64,000 nucleotides of DNA from Omphiscola glabra. Lineage: Eukaryota; Mollusca; Gastropoda; Lymnaeidae. Below are positions 1 through 15,425 of this stretch, piece after piece. The notes beneath the pieces were generated by a model. The model was not told where the DNA came from. It saw only the letters and a program-made list of their open reading frames with translations, and did not search any database. Where the stretch lies: positions 10,446,284-10,510,283 of the forward strand of contig OZ024808.1 in the NCBI GenBank assembly GCA_964017045.1, given 5' to 3'. Within the stretch, counting starts at the first letter, position 1. Every line of letters begins with the position of its first letter. The position numbers and the translations under genes were made by a program.

Positions 1-445
1 TCTTGCTCTATCCAGGACTTGCCATTAAATATAGGACTACTAAAAAAGTATATTTAAAAGAAGGTGTCTTTTTTAAACAAATTATTAAGTGAAATGGCTG
101 CGTTAAATTAAGGCAGTGTTAAAGTCAATACTCTTAAAGGCTGAGCTTCCCCCCAGTTGTAAACGTAGCTATCCCTTGGACCTAAATCTGTGTCTTATTT
201 TAATTCACCTTTTTTTGTTTCTTTTCGTTTTCTTTCTCATCCTAAAAGATATATTGTAATAAGACTAATATTCTATTTTTAAAAATGTATTTTAAGTTAT
301 ATCAAGGCGTTGTAATAATGATATACTTGAAAATTGTTCTGGCTAGACCACTAAGATCTTCAGATTACTCTATAAGTGATTGATAGACAAATGTCATTAT
401 GTAATGTTAAAGGCTAGAGCGCATTGGCTGGGTGGCCAATTGGGG
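1..445. other. No gene seen; presumed intron 1 or 5' flank of the ZMYND19 gene
   Basis: AT-rich sequence with no open frame of note. The first exon expected for ZMYND19 (about 19 codons in vertebrates) is not recognisable here or up to 1267, so it probably lies upstream of the window. Confidence 0.4.
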
Positions 446-766
446 TGCTGGGTGGCAGAGTGGTCTAAACTGAGCAAAATCTCAAGTTGATGGTCTGGAG
501 TTCAATCCCCGCCAAAGCCCAGTCAAGCAAACACACCACCAGTACCCCGGGTGGATGGGACTCGTTAACCTTGGACGGCAACTCATCTAAGAGAAGGCAA
601 CTCTGAATTCAAACCCAGGAGATGGGGAGATGGAGTTCACATGCGCCTAACTGGCAGCAGTGATGCCTCTCGAACATCGAACCTTGTAACGCGCTTCGAG
701 CCTTTGGGAATGAAGCGTGATTTCTCAAAATTTCTCAAATAAACTTCATTATTATTATTATTATTG
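446..766 (+). mobile_element. tRNA-derived SINE with L2-type LINE tail (SINE copy 1)
   Basis: The head is tRNA-like: an A box (tggcagagtgg) at about 453 and a B box (gttcaatcc) at about 500. A central body follows with the phrase tggatgggactcgttaacc. The last about 65 bases (tgta.cgcgctt, gagcctttggg, atgaagcgtgat, then an ATT microsatellite) match the 3' end of the LINE at 17942 on the other strand. Low similarity to an intact tRNA fold and the long tail rule out a functional tRNA gene. No clear target duplication is visible. Confidence 0.8.
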
Positions 767-1267
767 TTTTAAAAGTGTACATAGAAAAAATACAGTAAAA
801 CAAATTTTAGATTTTTAAAATGAAATTTCTTGAAGTATTGGGGTACAAGTATACCAGTTATCATATATAGATAATTTGATTCACACTTGTTAACACTTTT
901 ATTCCCATTTCTTTTAAAATATTTTTTTGTTTTAAAAAGTAAATATGTAAAATACATGTTGTTTCTTTGACTTAAATGGGTTTTTTAAAATCCCCAAATG
1001 TCATGGGTTGTCGGAAAAATATTGTGTTTCTCTCACTTTTAATAAACTATAACTTTATAAATTCAAGTCATTTGATTTGTAAACCCTTAATTTCTTGAAG
1101 CATTTACCAACTTAAGTGTGGCAGCCCAAAATTTGGTTTATCATTTATGTGTTGCATGCTACTGGAGCTATTCTACAAATTTTATGGCTCATATATATTA
1201 TATATATATATGTAGGTATTTAAATATAAAGATAGATCTAGCACATTGCACATTGTTTTGTTTTCAG

Positions 1268-5752
<4,485 letters not shown>

Positions 5753-5889
5753 TAACTTACCTTCACTGCCATCAAAGTCATCCCATTATCTTGCCTAACT
5801 TACTAGTCTCCAAGTATTTATTGTTTGAATATTATATAATCCTCTAATTGTTTTCCAAGGTGTGCAGCGTGTGTGTGTGTGTATGTTAG

Positions 5890-6335
5890 GGTGTATCTCA
5901 CCAGCACAGTGTACGAGATGTTTGTGCACAGCTAATGAGCACAGTGTACGAGATGTTTGTGCATAGCCAATGAGCACAGTGTACGAGATGTTTGTGCACA
6001 GCTAATGAGCACAGTGTATGAGATGTTTCTGCACAGCAAATGAGCACAGTGTATGAGATGTTTGGGCAGAACTAATAAGCACAGTGTACACCATGTTTGG
6101 GCAGAGCCTGTTAGCATATTGTATGCCACGTTTGGGCAGAGCTAGTTAGCACAGTGTATGCCACGTTTGGGCAGAGCCTGTTAGCACAGTGTATGCCACG
6201 TTTGGGCAGAGCCAGTTAGCACAGTGTATGCCACGTTTGGGCAGAGCCAGTTAGCACAGTGTATGCCACGTTTGGGCAGAGCTAGTTAGCACAGTGTATG
6301 CCACGTTTGGGCAGAGCTAACCAGCATGTTAAATG
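5890..6335. repeat. 35-bp minisatellite in ZMYND19 3' flank
   Basis: About 12 units with gcacagtgtatgccacgttt and gggcagagctagtta; the first four units carry a diverged gagatgtttgtgc version. Preceded by a short GT microsatellite at about 5871. Confidence 0.9.
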
Positions 6336-6689
6336 ATTGTCATTCTTGATCCTGGCATCTGTTAATAATTCTGTACTGTATTATAATCAAATTCTCAAGG
6401 TACAATATTTATAGCACTCTGTCATCACATTATTTAATACTACCTTCCCAAACATGGTTTCCCCCTGGTAAAGAATATTTTCAACAAGTAACCCCAAACC
6501 CTACACATACCTCAACAGTTGATCATTACTTGAATGATGTATCATGTTTTTTTAACACACGGTCACAGTGAATATGATTGTAGTGATAACATTTTGTGAT
6601 TCCTTGTTTTAAAGATTCTTCCCATTCCAATGGGAATCCTTGGGGCTAACAGGTTAACATTTTGGAAATATTAGCTTGATTATAGTGGC

Positions 6690-6935
6690 AGTTACCAGAT
6701 GGGCATAATGGTGTGTGCCAGATGGGCTTAACAGTGTGTGCCAGATGGGCTTAACAGTGTGTGCCAGATGGGCATAATGACAGATGCCAGGTGGGCATAA
6801 TGGTGGATGCCTGGTGGGTGCCAGATAGGCATAATGGTGGAATCCAGGTGGGCATAATGCAGATGTCAGATTGGCATAATGGTCGGTGCCAAATGGGCAT
6901 AACGGTGGGTGCCAGATGGGCATAATGATAATTGC
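6690..6935. repeat. Diverged minisatellite (gatgggcataatggtg)
   Basis: Roughly 22-27 bp units with gccagatgggcataatgg; unit length varies. No coding signal; the open frame on the minus strand is a by-product of the repeat. Confidence 0.8.
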
Positions 6936-6939
6936 TGGT

Positions 6940-8960
6940 TATTTGGCATAATAATTTTATGATCAGGATAAACCAATAATAATGATTACATTTGAGGCAT
7001 TGTATAAAATAACAAGCTGAGAATTTTCTGTAATTTTTTTATATATACAAATGGTTTTAAGGAAAGGAGAAACAGAAATCCCATACTTCTTAAACTTAAA
7101 TAATAGACAACTTACTCAACAAGTAGTGTGACAACTGATAGCGTGTTGTATGCGATTTAGAGGATAGGTTCAGAATGTGAGAGCTGTTTACATTAGAAAT
7201 GAGTAATTTGGGCATGAAGCTCATGGGGAAGACTTACAAATATAGAAACAATCACTGTAGGTACGGTGCCAGGAGATTTTTTTCAACTCGCATGAACTAT
7301 AGGACGCCAGTATTCTTGTCCATTAGCATGACACCCTCAGCCTGTGTGAACTCACAGCCCCAGATCCTCATTACCTCAGAAAACAAGGAAAACACAGTGT
7401 TGTTTGTATTGGACATTGTAATATTTGTACATAATTTGATATTACGAGACATTTGTTTCTTTTCCAACAGATCTGTCTGTATCAGCCACTGCTCTGTGGT
7501 TTTTATTTTATACTTGATCCTAATTTTTATGCTCAGACCAGCCGAATTCATTCCAAGGCATTTAATTTATTCTTCTTGCTTCCCTTTGTTTCCATTCCTG
7601 TCTGATGCGATATGTCAGAATTTCAATGTTGTCTGTAGTTTTAAAATTAGTGAAAATTCTGATCAGTTAAATATATTAATGAGCTTAATTGTTAAGATTT
7701 TATAGTTTGGTTGTGAAACTATAAATGAATATTGGAACAAAATGTACGGGTTTGGGAAAAATCTATGAAATCTAGTGAACCTGGCTGTTTTCTTTGGATT
7801 TATTGAACACAAAAGGGTTAGGCAGGCAAGCGTATTCTATTATTTTGTTCTTTGTTCACATAGATAGGTCTCCATTAACAAAAGTGACCCCCCATGGTTG
7901 AACATGAGGCCCAAAAGAAAATAATATAGAAATTTAAGAAATAAATGCTACCCACTGATTCTTTTTTTTTTTTAAATGTCCCTATTGGTGACAGTTGATC
8001 ACATTCTGTTTTATTCACAATTTGATGTGAACATTTATTATTCATGATTGCAAAGTTTTAAATACATTTTTAACTGTTGAAATTGATAGCACTTTATGTT
8101 AATATGACTAATTTTTATTTTTAACTGTTAAAATAGGGTTGTTAATTGATATGGCTTGTTTCTTTATGCCGCTGTCTAAATAATTTCTTAAAATATTTTC
8201 ATGACTTTTATTTTGTTTGCACCCAATTTATGGGGCAGATGGCACAATTTCTAAATCTGTCTGTCCATATTTAATTAACATTCCCTTTACATGGCCATAT
8301 TTATAGTGTTGTAGCACTCATTTTATCCAATCCTGATTATTGTGTGTGAGGAAAGCTGTAATATTGCATGTTGTATTTCTATGTAAATATTTTAGCCTTT
8401 GTCAAAACAAAAATAATTAAGAAGAAAAAAGTGATATTTTAAAAAAAAATTCTGTCATTTTTCAAAATCATTTTCCCTTTGTATTACCTGAGAAGAAAAA
8501 AAAAAAGCAATCTTTTGTAACTGATCCAGGAAATATGAGGTCTGTCATGGCATCGTGTTGTTGGCTGGTGAGTTTTTTTTGATGGACTTTTTATTTCAAA
8601 TTTTATTGTCGGGTATAAGTTATTATAATGAATATTGTATTCCCTGACCTTTTCTTCATAATGCTGATGAGACAATGTGATCCATGGGCAGGGAACAGGT
8701 TTATAGAACTGAGCTTACTTTAGTTTTGGTCTTAAGCTTACGATCATTTGCCACGATAAGTATTGATCCCATTTTTTTAAAAACACAAATGTGAAGTTTG
8801 GCAATGATCCGTGTGCCGCGTGGCAGAACTTAAATTTCAGTTAGTTGGAGACTTTCTGTTTCTGAATACTGCAAAACAGTTGTTTGAAATTTTGAACGAA
8901 ATGAAATAAAACAGTTTTGTAAATAAAACACTTCATTTAACTAACAGGTTTTTATACCGG
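6940..8960. other. No gene recognised; possible ZMYND19 3' UTR or intergenic
   Basis: AT-rich. A 168-codon open frame at 7199-7705 has no recognisable domain, low-complexity hydrophobic content and an overlapping open frame on the other strand, so it is probably chance. Candidate poly(A) signals (aataaa) occur at about 8907 and 8922 and could end a long ZMYND19 transcript. Confidence 0.4.
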
Positions 8961-8964
8961 TCAG

Positions 8965-9425
8965 CTCCATGTTAGTTGTGCCTGAGTTAGTTTCAGAATG
9001 CTAGTCCACCACCTCCTGTCAGCTCCATATTAGTTGTGCATGGGTTAGTTTCAGAATGCTAGTCCACCACCTCCTGTCAGCTCCATATTAGTTGTGCATG
9101 GGTTAGTTTCAGAATGCTAGTCCACCACCTCCTGTCAGCTCCATATTAGTTGTGCCTGGGTTAGTTTCAGAATGCTAGTCCACCACCTCCTGTCAGCTCC
9201 ATGTTAGTTGTGCCTGGGTTAGTTTCAGAATGCTAGTCCACCACCTCCTGTCAGCTCCATGTTAGTTGTGCCTGGGTTAGTTTCAGAATGCTAGTCCACC
9301 ACCTCCTTCAGCTCCATATTAGTTGTGCATGGGTTAGTTTCAGAATGCTAGTCCACCACCTCCTGTCAGCTCCATGTTAGTTGTGCATGGGTTAGTTTCA
9401 GAATGCTAGTCCACCACCTCCTGTC
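8965..9425. repeat. 58-bp minisatellite, about 8 units
   Basis: Highly homogeneous units with ctgtcagctccatattagtt and gtttcagaatgctagtcc, then ending accacctc. Unit variants differ at single positions (catatt/catgtt, gcatggg/gcctggg). Followed by an A/G run at 9434-9453. Confidence 0.95.
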
Positions 9426-9453
9426 CACCTCTTTAAAAAAAAGGGGGGGGGGG

Positions 9454-10914
9454 GAATATTATCCATGACAAATGCATAGGTAAAATTTCATGACAATTTA
9501 AGAAACAGAAGTAAATTTTATAGCATTTTAATTTTTTTGATATACAGAAAACTTCTAGCAAATGTGACAAACGTCTGGCCTTGCAAACCCTATTTGTGCC
9601 TGTTCATTACACGCATCATTCCATGTAGAGTGTGGTCTGAATCCAAATCCAACCCTGGCTCTGGCCGTCAATTCAAACTCATCACTCCATGTAGAGGGTT
9701 GTCTAATCCAAATGAATTGCGATGATCAGATCAGTTGAATAGGTTAATAATTACGGTAATATATTTTCCTTAATAGGACCAGTGTAAAGGATGAACTTGG
9801 TTTCCTCTTGTGTAAAACATTACTTGCATTCCATGATACTTGACATTGTTGTGGTTTATTCTGTTGTCAACTGAAGAGTGTCACCTCTTATTGATTACAT
9901 TATTTTTATTTTATTTCTATTACAATTATTGTTATTCTTATAATGCTATTATTCCATACTGTAATGACAGAGAAATCCTGTACACGATCCAGAAATCATT
10001 CCTAAATGAAAATGTCTGCTGGAAAATTTTTTGTAGACTTCCCTTCATTCCAAATGTTTGTCCTCCGTCAGCTCGGGTGAGAAAGTAAGGAATGAACCGG
10101 AGATGTGTAAGTGTCTTTGATGTGACATCCTGTTGTGTTGTCCCACCTTACCATCTTTGCCATTATTAAGATGGGTTTTTAATGTTTTTTATTAACAGGA
10201 AATATTTCACTGCATTAGTGAAACTGTGGTAGGGAGCAAACAATAAAATCATTGTTAACAAATTATCAAACCAACCCCCCTGAACATCTCCTCCACATTT
10301 GTTATTATATTATTTTTATTTTTAAAATGAAGATAATTCTCACTGGCCATTGAATAACTCTTGTTTTATTTTTTAAATTATATTTCACTCATCTAGTTCA
10401 TTGTGTTGTATTAGGATAACTGTTGAAATAATTGTTGAATTGTCTCCTTTAACCAACTACCAAAGGTTATTTAAAGAAATCTCTGTTTTCATTATATTTT
10501 GAAACCAATAATTTTTTTTTCTCTGTTAGCTTTAAACTAAGGAATTTTAAGCACCGATTAAACCACGCTTGAATTTTGAAGTCTCCTCCTCTCTCCCCAC
10601 ACCCCCCCCCCCACTCCCTGATTTAATTTATGTCAATTTAATTATGGATAATGTCATGTGAATGGTTCCCCCACAAATAATTACCTTAATTTGTTCTGTT
10701 ATTTTGTGCAATATTTAGTCCCTAATTTTTTCACTAGCATTTACCTTAGTTTTTTTTATTTTTGTATGACACCAAATAATACTAAGAAACATTGTCTCAA
10801 TAACTGTCTTTGTGTCATCTAGTCCATGCCATGTTTTACAATGCTTATTGTAACGGTTTAAATTTATTATTATAAGAACTGGGATTATGTACCGTAATAA
10901 AGTTGTGGTACAAC
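9454..10914. other. No gene recognised
   Basis: AT-rich non-coding sequence with homopolymer tracts, including a C run at about 10597. Short open frames lack any domain. Confidence 0.4.
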
Positions 10915-11130
10915 TTCAACAGTTCGTCAATATTTTGTTCATAACTCAACAATCAATGAATATTTCATAACTCAACAATCCATCAATATTTTGTTCATAC
11001 CTCAATCCATCAATAATTTGTTCATACCTCAATCCATCAATATTTTGTTCATAACTCGACTCATCAATATTTTGTTTATAACTCCACAATCCATTTATAC
11101 ATTTTTTCATTATTCAACAATCCATCAACA
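10915..11130. repeat. Diverged tandem repeat (ctcaacaatccatcaatatt)
   Basis: About eight units of 24-30 bp containing catcaatattttgttcata; unit length drifts through small deletions. Confidence 0.8.
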
Positions 11131-11925
11131 TCTTGCATCAACTGTCACTTAAAAAGCTGTAATTGAATTTTTCTATATCAATAAAAATTTGATTACCAAT
11201 TCTTTATTTTATTATTGACTGTTTAAATAAATGACTGGGTTTGTTATTCTGCAAACCAGTAGCAACAGTGTTTCCCAAACTATTGGGCGCACTACCCTTT
11301 TCCAGTTCAAACATCATTTTCAATCTGACCCTTTTTCCCCCCATGTGGAAATATAGTAAAATATTTCACCCCTTTCACAACATGATACAGATATTACCAA
11401 CAGATTTGCCAGCATTCGCGCCGCCCCTCCCCAATCATATTTCCAACCGCAAAAATCTTCTTCTTTTTTTTTTTTTTTTTAAAATCTCTCCATGATTTTT
11501 TGGCTGTTTATAATTCTTCTTCTTCTTCTATATATTAAGGGCCCACGATCAATTTATTGATCATTATGGCTCCTATGAATGTAGATGGGATTTGCAATGT
11601 CTCTGTGCCTGGTGTTGATGAGGATATTTCACTGGTTACAAGAGTAACTGTTTGAGGGTATCATGCACTAGGGGTTGGAAGGCCTGAGGCAATAGGCAAT
11701 CTTCCTGAGATTGGGGGTTGGTGAGTCAGTTGAAGTTGGTAGTAGTTCGTTGTGTTGGAAGTAGAGAAAAAAGAGCTAAGATAGCAGTTGTTAGGGAATA
11801 GTTGCAAGAGAGACCAGAAGACGACAGCACCATTCACAAATAATTTATGTCCAGTTGATTATTTTATAAACATTTGTCATACTTCAGTGCATTTAGTTCA
11901 AGAGAAGCATTGCAAGCTCACGTAG
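11131..11925. other. No gene recognised
   Basis: Contains a T run at about 11462 and a ctt microsatellite at about 11518; otherwise unremarkable AT-rich sequence. Confidence 0.4.
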
Positions 11926-11929
11926 TAGC

Positions 11930-12370
11930 ACTGCATTTAAATGAATTGTCGCTAACTATTGTGGTAGCCTTGAGATTAAGGGAATCACTGCTAACTATTG
12001 TGGTAGCCTTGAGATTAAGGGAATCACTGCTAACTATTTTGGTATCATTCAATTCAAATGAATTTTCACTAACTATTGTGGTAGTACTGGTAGCCTTGAG
12101 ATTATGGGAATCACTGCTAACTATTTTGGTATCATTCAATTCAAATGAATTTTCACTAACTATCGTGGTAGTACTGGTAGCCTTGAGATTATGGGAATCA
12201 CTGCTAACTATTGTGGTAGCCTTGAGATTAAGGGAATCACTGCTAACTATTGTGGTAGCCTTGAGATTAAGGGAATCACTGCTAACTATTTTGGTATTAT
12301 TCAATTCAAATAAATTGTTGCTAACAAGTGTGGTAGCATTGAGATTAAAGGAATCATTGCTAACTGTTCT
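11930..12370. repeat. 39-bp minisatellite open on both strands
   Basis: Units of 39 bp (gtagccttgagattaaggg, aatcactgctaactattgtg) interleaved with a diverged unit (ttcaattcaaatgaatt). As 39 is a multiple of three, both strands appear open (LRLRESLLTIVVA on one, NLKATTIVSSDS on the other). No independent coding evidence. Confidence 0.9.
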
Positions 12371-12996
12371 ATTCAAGCCCATTCAGAAAGTCAATCACCT
12401 TCTGCTCACAACTGTTGTTGGAACCTTGTTGCTTTTTTGGACAATTTTATGAGGACAGTTTTAGTTAAATGCACAAATTCCAATACACTAAAAAAATGAT
12501 ACTTTCATCCTGAACATTTGTGACATTCATGGTTTTTTGATAAATTTAAAACTAAATTAATCTCGGGTGTGAATCATACAGAATCGAGAATAAAACCCCA
12601 ACATTTTTTCTCTCTCTCTCTCTTTTTTTTTGTTGTTAACCCTAAACCTAATTAGAAAATTTTAAATGGCATTGTAATTCTTATTGATTTTCTTAAATAA
12701 TCTCACAGTTTAACACTTACATTTTATTAGCGCACTATTTAAATGATATATATGTATATAAAAAATATGAGCAATTGAATAATGGTGGCATCAAACACTT
12801 TCATGAAAATGTTCCTTAAAATTGTAACAAATATTGAGAGTAGCGTGACAACATATACATTTTAATTTACTTTAAATTAACTGCCTTCCCTTGCAGATTT
12901 AAAAATTTAAATGCCATAAATATAGGCCAAGGTGACCATTCATACTGTTTATTACCAGGGCAGTACTGGTTTTTTGTAATGAGCTGAAACTAGTAA
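12371..12996. other. No gene recognised
   Basis: AT-rich sequence with a CT microsatellite at about 12610. Nothing supported. Confidence 0.4.
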
Positions 12997-13510
12997 GGGG
13001 TCGTCCATTTAATTATGTCAACAATTTTTAAGCAATTTTTTTTACCTTCCCCCCTTGTCAACAACTGTCAAACTTTCAATGACCCCTCCCCTAAGTAAAT
13101 GTCAACCATTTTTCTTACCCCCCCCCTTCCCCAATGAATTATAACATAAATAAATTTATAAATACATCTTACTTTGTGCTGATCTATTTTAATGACTTTT
13201 TTAGGAAACAAATTTCATTACATCTTTAGCTTGTTAATTAAGTTAACAAGTTTTTACACTTAAATTTTATAATGCAGAATCAATTAAAAGGTTGTTAACT
13301 AAATATCATTGTTTGTGGTAAAGCTGACAATCATAGTATAGTTTCTAGGTGCTATCTTCCCATTGAGAAGCCTGGTGTTGCTCTTTCGTAACATCATCCT
13401 CTTCTAACCATTCAGCACTTAAAATAGAAGCATTGTCGGTGTGGGCAATAATTGCCATAAGCTCTCTCTATCTCCTTGCAGCTACTCGCATTGGTCGAAT
13501 CTTTTTTTAA
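12997..13510 (-). mobile_element. Partial Harbinger-like element (second copy of the 45159 element)
   Basis: Starts ggggtcgtccatttaatta after a TAA, then the same spaced C-rich subterminal region (ttgtcaacaactgtcaaac, then C runs) as the element at 45159-46630. Its far end is not found; it is cut at about 13510 by a foldback element. It carries a decayed version of the protein encoded by the other copy. Confidence 0.7.
13370..13500 (-). pseudogene. Decayed copy of the Harbinger-like element's one-finger protein
   Basis: On the minus strand the frame reads KIRPMRVAARR, then a stop codon (tag where the related copy has Q), then RELMAIIAHTDNAS and AEWLEEDDVT. This aligns residue by residue with RIRPLRIAARRQRELM and EWLDEDEV of the protein at 45757-46290. 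The zinc finger part is not seen. Matching protein at two loci suggests the frame was once under selection or mobile with the element. Confidence 0.7.
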
Positions 13511-13511
13511 T

Positions 13512-13968
13512 CCTTCAGTTTAACTAAAAAAAAACGACCACAAATGACACACCAGTAGTATCAGATCTAAGCATAGCCATACAAGGATATATTCCAGTAT
13601 TTCCAGGCTGCCCCCCCCCTCCCCGAGAGGCCAACCCCCCCCCCCAATGGGCCCCGGGTGCGAATAGCGGCTATGCGTACCCGGGTCCCTTTAGACTAAA
13701 TTATTATTTATTATTATTAGTTCTTATATAGCGCGGTACCCCAGCCTAGGGCTGGGCTCACCGCGCTGTACATAAATATCCCATCCGGTTGTCATTTGTG
13801 ATAGTTTATTTTAGTTTTAGTTTAACATAATAAGTAAGTTTACAAACATATAGTCCATTCAATTATCTTTCATTTGATACCTCATTTTGTCTTACAAACC
13901 CAACAATAATACTTTAAATAGTTTTTTAATCCCAACCTCTCACTTCTGCGAATAGTCGCAGCCTTAAA
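13512..13968. repeat. Foldback element (copy 1) interrupted by an L2-like tail
   Basis: Inverted arms: cagtttaacta with accacaaatgaca on the left (about 13517-13556) and tgtcatttgtgatagttta on the right (about 13790). The right part continues with tttcatttgatacctcattt and ends at about 13968 with gcgaatagtcgcagcc. Related copies are at 33478, 53215 and 59739. Between the arms lies a C-rich tract, gcgaatagcggctatgcg, and the insertion at 13697-13782. Confidence 0.7.
13697..13782 (-). mobile_element. Short 3' fragment resembling an L2-type LINE/SINE tail
   Basis: Read on the minus strand it ends taccgcgctatataagaac followed by a TAA microsatellite, the arrangement typical of L2/CR1 tails; the nearby LINE at 17942 ends similarly with taccgcgctttgagc and an ATT run. 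Confidence 0.5.
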
Positions 13969-14255
13969 AATTTTGGAATTTCGGTACAATTACTTTTAGT
14001 TTCAAAACCAGAATGGTGGTTTTAAGTAGACATGAAAGGAGCATCCATTATTAATTTAAGTGGTAGTATTGGAGAAATGCAAGGCTTACTCGGAAAGACT
14101 ATATCACTTGACTGACAATATGACAAGATTAAAAAATACATGTTTATATATAAAATAAAAAATTGAATTAACGCTTAATAATTAGGGCAAAGTTGGAATT
14201 TTACATGGTGTTGACATCTAGTTGTCAATGCTATCAATCATTCTTTAGAGTTGAT

Positions 14256-14395
14256 CAGGGGATAGCGCGAACGCAGTCCCCGCTACGAGAGAATTACGCA
14301 CCCGGTCACCCACATTTTGGGGTGATCGCAGGGGTCAGCCCGTCCGAAGTGCAATGGACGGGCCTCGCCCTGGGAGGACCCCCTTCGTGATCAGG
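14256..14395 (-). pseudogene. U1 snRNA pseudogene, 5' end missing
   Basis: The minus strand matches U1 snRNA from about nucleotide 26 to its 3' end: tgatcacgaagg, ctcccagggcgaggc, tccattgcactt, gctgacccctgcgat, ccccaaaatgtggg, then gactgcgttcgcgc and the terminal tatcccctg. The first about 25 nt, which contain the 5' splice-site recognition sequence, are absent and replaced on the minus strand by an A run (T run at 14397-14414 on the plus strand). The Sm site, normally aatttgtgg, is degraded to aattctctcg. It therefore cannot work as a spliceosomal RNA. Confidence 0.88.
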
Positions 14396-14414
14396 GTTTT
14401 TTTTTTTTTTTTTT

Positions 14415-14995
14415 GAGAGTTCCACCACAATTGTAGCATTTATTTATAAGGAACACTGATAAAATAAATACATTATTTATTACTATTTTTTCTGTGCTGA
14501 ACTTTCTTGGCATAACTTTCCTTTTTTTAAAAAAATTTTTTTTGGTTACTCTATAACCACAAAGCTTCTCAAGCCATAAAACAACTCTACCAGACAATCT
14601 TATATAAATATTGGACTGGACATGTTTCGGTTCATTGGTTAAAACAAAAAGGGCAACATTCCAATCAACATTCTATCAAATGCCAACAGAAAAAAAAAAG
14701 TAATCTATAAGCCATCCATGTGTATCTATCACTATGTGAGTGTCTCACAAATGAAATGTATTAAAGAACACAATGATTTTAGTCTCATCCGCCAAGATTA
14801 AATAGAGTGTGTGGCATTTCAAATGGAAGAGATGGTCTGTGGCAGGATGATAGGAAATATTCTTCGTATACTTTGAGCTGCTGTAACATTTTACCCTTTC
14901 ATTTAAATGATAGGAGAGTGAACAATGTAAGAAAGAATCTATGACAGAAACCAGTGCTGACATTATTATCCTCAATTCATTCACTGGTAATATCC
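14415..14995. other. No gene recognised
   Basis: AT-rich sequence; short open frames only, none with a recognisable domain. Confidence 0.4.
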
Positions 14996-15425
14996 TGAGG
15001 CAGGCATGAATTTATTCTCAAGTGACATCACCCTGAGAAAGGCATGAATTTATTCTCTAGTGACATCACCCTGAGACAGGCATGAATTTATTCTCTAGTG
15101 ACATCACCCTGAGACAGGCATGAATGTATTCTCTAGTGATATCAGGCTGAGACTGGCATGAATTTACTCCATTGTGACATCGCCCTGAGACAAATGTGAA
15201 CTTATTCATTACTGGCATCCAACTGAGTCAGCAATATTTTTTTATTCACTAGAAAAATCATCATGAGATAAGGATAAATTTATTCACTGGTGACATACTC
15301 CTGAGACATAGCATTCACAAGTGACATCATCTTGAGACTTGACGATATTTCGTAGTGACATAATCTTGAGAGTTGGCATAAATTTAATCACTAGTGACAA
15401 CACCCTGAGACAAGCTTGAATTCAT
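14996..15425. repeat. About 38-bp diverged tandem repeat
   Basis: Units with gacaggcatgaatttattc and tagtgacatcaccctga; the first four are near identical and later ones increasingly diverged. Confidence 0.85.

Noticed and set aside
446..530. Functional tRNA gene
   Set aside because: A and B boxes exist but acceptor and anticodon stems do not pair, and the sequence continues into a SINE body and LINE tail.
7199..7705. 168-codon frame downstream of ZMYND19
   Set aside because: No recognisable domain, composition matches local non-coding DNA, and an antisense frame overlaps it.
11874..12452. 192-codon frame with repeated LRLRESLLTIVVA and its antisense frame
   Set aside because: Both strands are open because of the 39-bp tandem repeat; no non-repeat coding sequence is attached.
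14193..14390. Small protein frame at 14193-14390
   Set aside because: It is the antisense of the U1 snRNA pseudogene.
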